Source: RPQJ01 sp963726665 (lineage in GTDB: Bacteria; Pseudomonadota; Gammaproteobacteria; Steroidobacterales; Steroidobacteraceae). Taken from it: DNA of 64,000 nucleotides. The stretch lies in NCBI GenBank assembly GCA_963726665.1, contig CAVSDW010000022.1, positions 1-64,000 of the forward strand, in the 5' to 3' direction. Positions within the stretch are counted from its first letter, which is position 1. Each line of letters opens with the position of its first letter. Below, piece after piece: positions 62,052 through 64,000 of the stretch. The notes under the pieces were generated by a model, which saw only the letters and a program-made list of their open reading frames with translations, was not told where the DNA came from and ran no database searches. The position numbers and the translations under genes were made by a program.

Positions 62052-62398
62052 TGTCGCGACTCATCGCACGGATCGCGAGTTCGGCGCTGCTCGCCATGCC
62101 GGTGGTCGCGCACGCGGGCGACGCCCCGCAAAGCGCGCCGTCGACGGTCGGGCCGGCAACGCGCAGCCCCGCTGCCGCACCGGCCGCGGACCAGGAGTTT
62201 CTCGAGTACCTGGGCTCGTGGGACGGCAGCGACGAGGACTGGGTGGTCGCGAGTGAGCCGGAGCGCAAGAAAAAGCCCCGGACGAGAGGTGTGGAGAAAG
62301 GTGGCCCGGCCGCCGCTCCGGCCACGACCCCGGGCGCCGGCAAAACGGAAAACGAACGGGAACGGGGAGCCGGCAGGGACAGGACAGGAGCAGGACAA
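62051..62398 (+). CDS. Exported protein of unknown function, reads in frame into the DUF3106 gene
   Basis: ATG 62051 gives a signal peptide (SSALLAMPVVAHAG) and a short mature region with FLEYLGSWDGSDEDWVV, then a basic Pro/Ala/Gly tail. No stop occurs before the next gene, so the frame continues into it. Homologues of this small protein usually stand alone beside DUF3106 genes. A lost stop through a base error is a likely explanation. Confidence 0.55.
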
Positions 62399-63025
62399 AT
62401 GAAGCGTCGATTCCACATCGTCCTCGCAGGCGCGCTGCTCATGGCGAGCATGGCGATCCACGCGGAGACCCCGCCGGCCGGCGCGCAGGCCGTTCCCTGG
62501 AAGCAGCTCACGGCCGAGCAGCAGAAGGTGCTCGAGCCGATGCACCAGCGCTGGGATACGTTGCCCCCGGCGCGCCAGGCCGCGCTCGCGCGCGGCGCGG
62601 AGCGCTGGGAGACGATGACCCCCGAGCAGCGCGAGCAGGCGCGCAAGCGCTTCGAGCGCTGGCGCGAACTGCCGCCCGCAGAGCGAGAGCGGATGCGTGA
62701 GCGTTACCAGCAGTTCCGCAACCTGCCACCGGCGGAGCAGCAGCGACTGCGGCAGGCCTACCGGCGGTTCAACCAGCTGCCACCGTCCGAGCGGGAGCAG
62801 CTTCGCGAGCGTTGGCGGCAGATGACGCCCGAGGAGCGGGCGCGCCTGAAGGAACGCTGGAACGAGGTGACTCCCGAGCAGCGCCAGCGCGTGCGCGAGC
62901 AGTTGCAGAAGATGACGCCGGAGCAGCGTGAGCAGATGCGCGAAAAGCTGCGCCAGATGACGCCCGAGCAACGTGAGCAGTGGCTGGACCAGGCGCAGAA
63001 GAAGGTCGAGGGGCAGGCGGGCTGA
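62399..63025 (+). CDS. DUF3106-family exported protein with Arg/Glu-rich repeats
   Basis: ATG 62399 follows AGGAG with good spacing and opens its own signal peptide (FHIVLAGALLMASMAIHAE), so it is treated as a separate start of about 208 residues. The mature part is tandem units of about 15 residues (W..LPPAERERMRERY, MTPEQREQMREKL), a highly charged helical array typical of DUF3106. Function unknown; it sits in the sigma-factor operon of related bacteria. Confidence 0.8.
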   Translation: MKRRFHIVLAGALLMASMAIHAETPPAGAQAVPWKQLTAEQQKVLEPMHQRWDTLPPARQAALARGAERWETMTPEQREQARKRFERWRELPPAERERMRERYQQFRNLPPAEQQRLRQAYRRFNQLPPSEREQLRERWRQMTPEERARLKERWNEVTPEQRQRVREQLQKMTPEQREQMREKLRQMTPEQREQWLDQAQKKVEGQAG

Positions 63026-63068
63026 GGCGCGCGCGGTCAGGTGCGCCAGTGGCCGGCGAGCAGGGCGC

Positions 63069-64000
63069 TCAGCCCGGCGTCGAGGTCACTTGCAGAGCTT
63101 CGGCGGCGCGCGTGTCCGTGATTTTCAGCTTCGCAACTTTGTCCTTGAAGCGTGGGTCGCAGCGGATCGGGTCCATCATCGGCAGCAACATGGACCAGGC
63201 GAGGTTGGTCGTGCTTCCGCTCTGTCCATGGATGTACTGGAGCGCCAGTTCCTGTTCGCCGAGTTGCACGAGGAGCACCGGAATGTCCCAGTCGGAAAAC
63301 AGGTTCCCGCTTTCCGGATCGTTCCAGCTTCGGTCCGGGGTCGCGGCGAGCCTGCGCGCGAACGCCTTGCGATCGCCTTTGCCTTCCAGCGCGTCGAAGA
63401 GTTCGGCAACCTGCCGGTCGGTGCCTTTGCCCCAGTTCTTCGCCCACTGGTCGTAATACGGCCGTGCCTTGTCGAGTTTGCCGTCCAGCAGGTGCGCCGG
63501 CCCGATGTTGGACACACAGAGGATGGACTCCGGGCGCGTACTCGAGCGTCGGCTCGCAGGCGGCGATCGCGTCCGCATTGCGGCCGGCGATCATGAGCAT
63601 GGACGAGTAATTGCTCGCGACGATCAGCGAGCGCGGGTCGAGCGCGGCCGCGCGCTCGAGCGAGGCGAGACTCTCCTCGCATCTTGCCCGTTACCATCAG
63701 CGTGGTTCCCAGCCACTGGTGGGCCGTGGCGAACGAGGGCTTCAGCGCGATGGCGCGCTTGAGCAGTGCGATCGCGGTTTCATAGTGCAGATCAGTGTTC
63801 TCGATATTGCCCAGCGCCGCGTAGGCCTCGGCAAGCGTCGGATCGAGCACCAGCGCCCGCTCGGCGGCCTCGCGAGCGCTCGCGTAGGCATCGTTATCCG
63901 AGATGCGCACCGTGTAATCGGGGATCACCGCATAACAGAGCGCCAGCCCGCCCCAGGCTTCCGCGAACTCCGGATCCGCCGCGATGGCCTGCTGGAACGA
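63069..64000 (-). CDS. TPR-repeat protein, 5' end cut by window, two frame breaks
   Basis: The frame enters from the window edge with SFQQAIAADPEFAEAWGGLA and continues through TPR units (ALVLDPTLAEAYAALGNIE, RAIALKPSFATAHQWLG). Frame changes near 63683 and 63545 lead to the end LGEQELALQYIHGQSGSTTN...ALQVTSTPG. Proteins with this C-terminal TPR plan often carry an N-terminal winged-helix or cyclase domain, which would lie outside the window. Confidence 0.7.

Noticed and set aside
62600..63010. DNA tandem repeat in the DUF3106 gene treated as a structural repeat element
   Set aside because: The periodicity is at the protein level (15-residue helical units), with varied codons.

Overview
The window is GC-rich, densely coded proteobacterial chromosome. 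OxyR with Cys199/Cys208, a 324-residue CysB, ComM, PriA, YajQ, an FtsN-like SPOR protein and the sigma factor/DUF3106 pair together point to a gammaproteobacterium, perhaps near Steroidobacteraceae or Xanthomonadales. The genus cannot be fixed from this sequence. No tRNA, rRNA, CRISPR array, transposase or phage gene was found.

Layout. 1-5.6 kb: a truncated LCAT-like hydrolase, a PCu(A)C copper chaperone and oxyR (minus strand), a Nudix hydrolase preceded by a degenerate repeat array, a D-2-hydroxyacid dehydrogenase and a uracil-DNA glycosylase-family protein. 5.7-10.8 kb: a complete hoxFUYHW operon for an NAD-coupled group 3d [NiFe] hydrogenase and its endopeptidase. 11-19.2 kb: an aldo/keto reductase, a START-like exported protein, a fatty-acid desaturase, YajQ, a lipoprotein, a DUF2780 protein and a HerA-like ATPase. 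19.4-34.2 kb: a sulfur-acquisition region with cysA (carrying a C-terminal universal-stress-like extension), cysT, cysW, a sensor kinase and response regulator, then sbp, an OprO/OprP-like porin, two ABC exporters, a CYTH-like protein and cysB. 34.3-42.5 kb: comM, an inverted-repeat element, a tightly coupled SIR2-like/TIR gene plus STAND-NTPase/TPR gene, and an acyl-CoA ligase.

42.6-54.9 kb: two near-identical DUF4397 lipoprotein genes bracket a third DUF4397 lipoprotein, a Cpx-like two-component system, and a Spy/CpxP-like gene with a NodT-type outer-membrane factor and MacA/MacB-like tripartite pump. This looks like an envelope-stress module. 54.9-64 kb: a SPOR protein and argS, a DUF4382 lipoprotein, priA with a DnaA-box-like dyad upstream, an ECF sigma factor with its downstream genes, and a truncated TPR protein.

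From about 22.9 kb onward many genes carry one or more single-base frame changes, although their motifs stay intact across the frames. Insertions and deletions both occur and often compensate. The simplest explanation is residual consensus error in a draft or metagenome assembly rather than real decay, but the sequence alone cannot prove this. I give the full extent of each such gene and mark the break points.

The best candidate for an undescribed system is the SIR2-like/TIR + STAND-TM-TPR operon at 36254-40836. It has the architecture of an NAD-centred, NTPase-gated immune or signalling pair.
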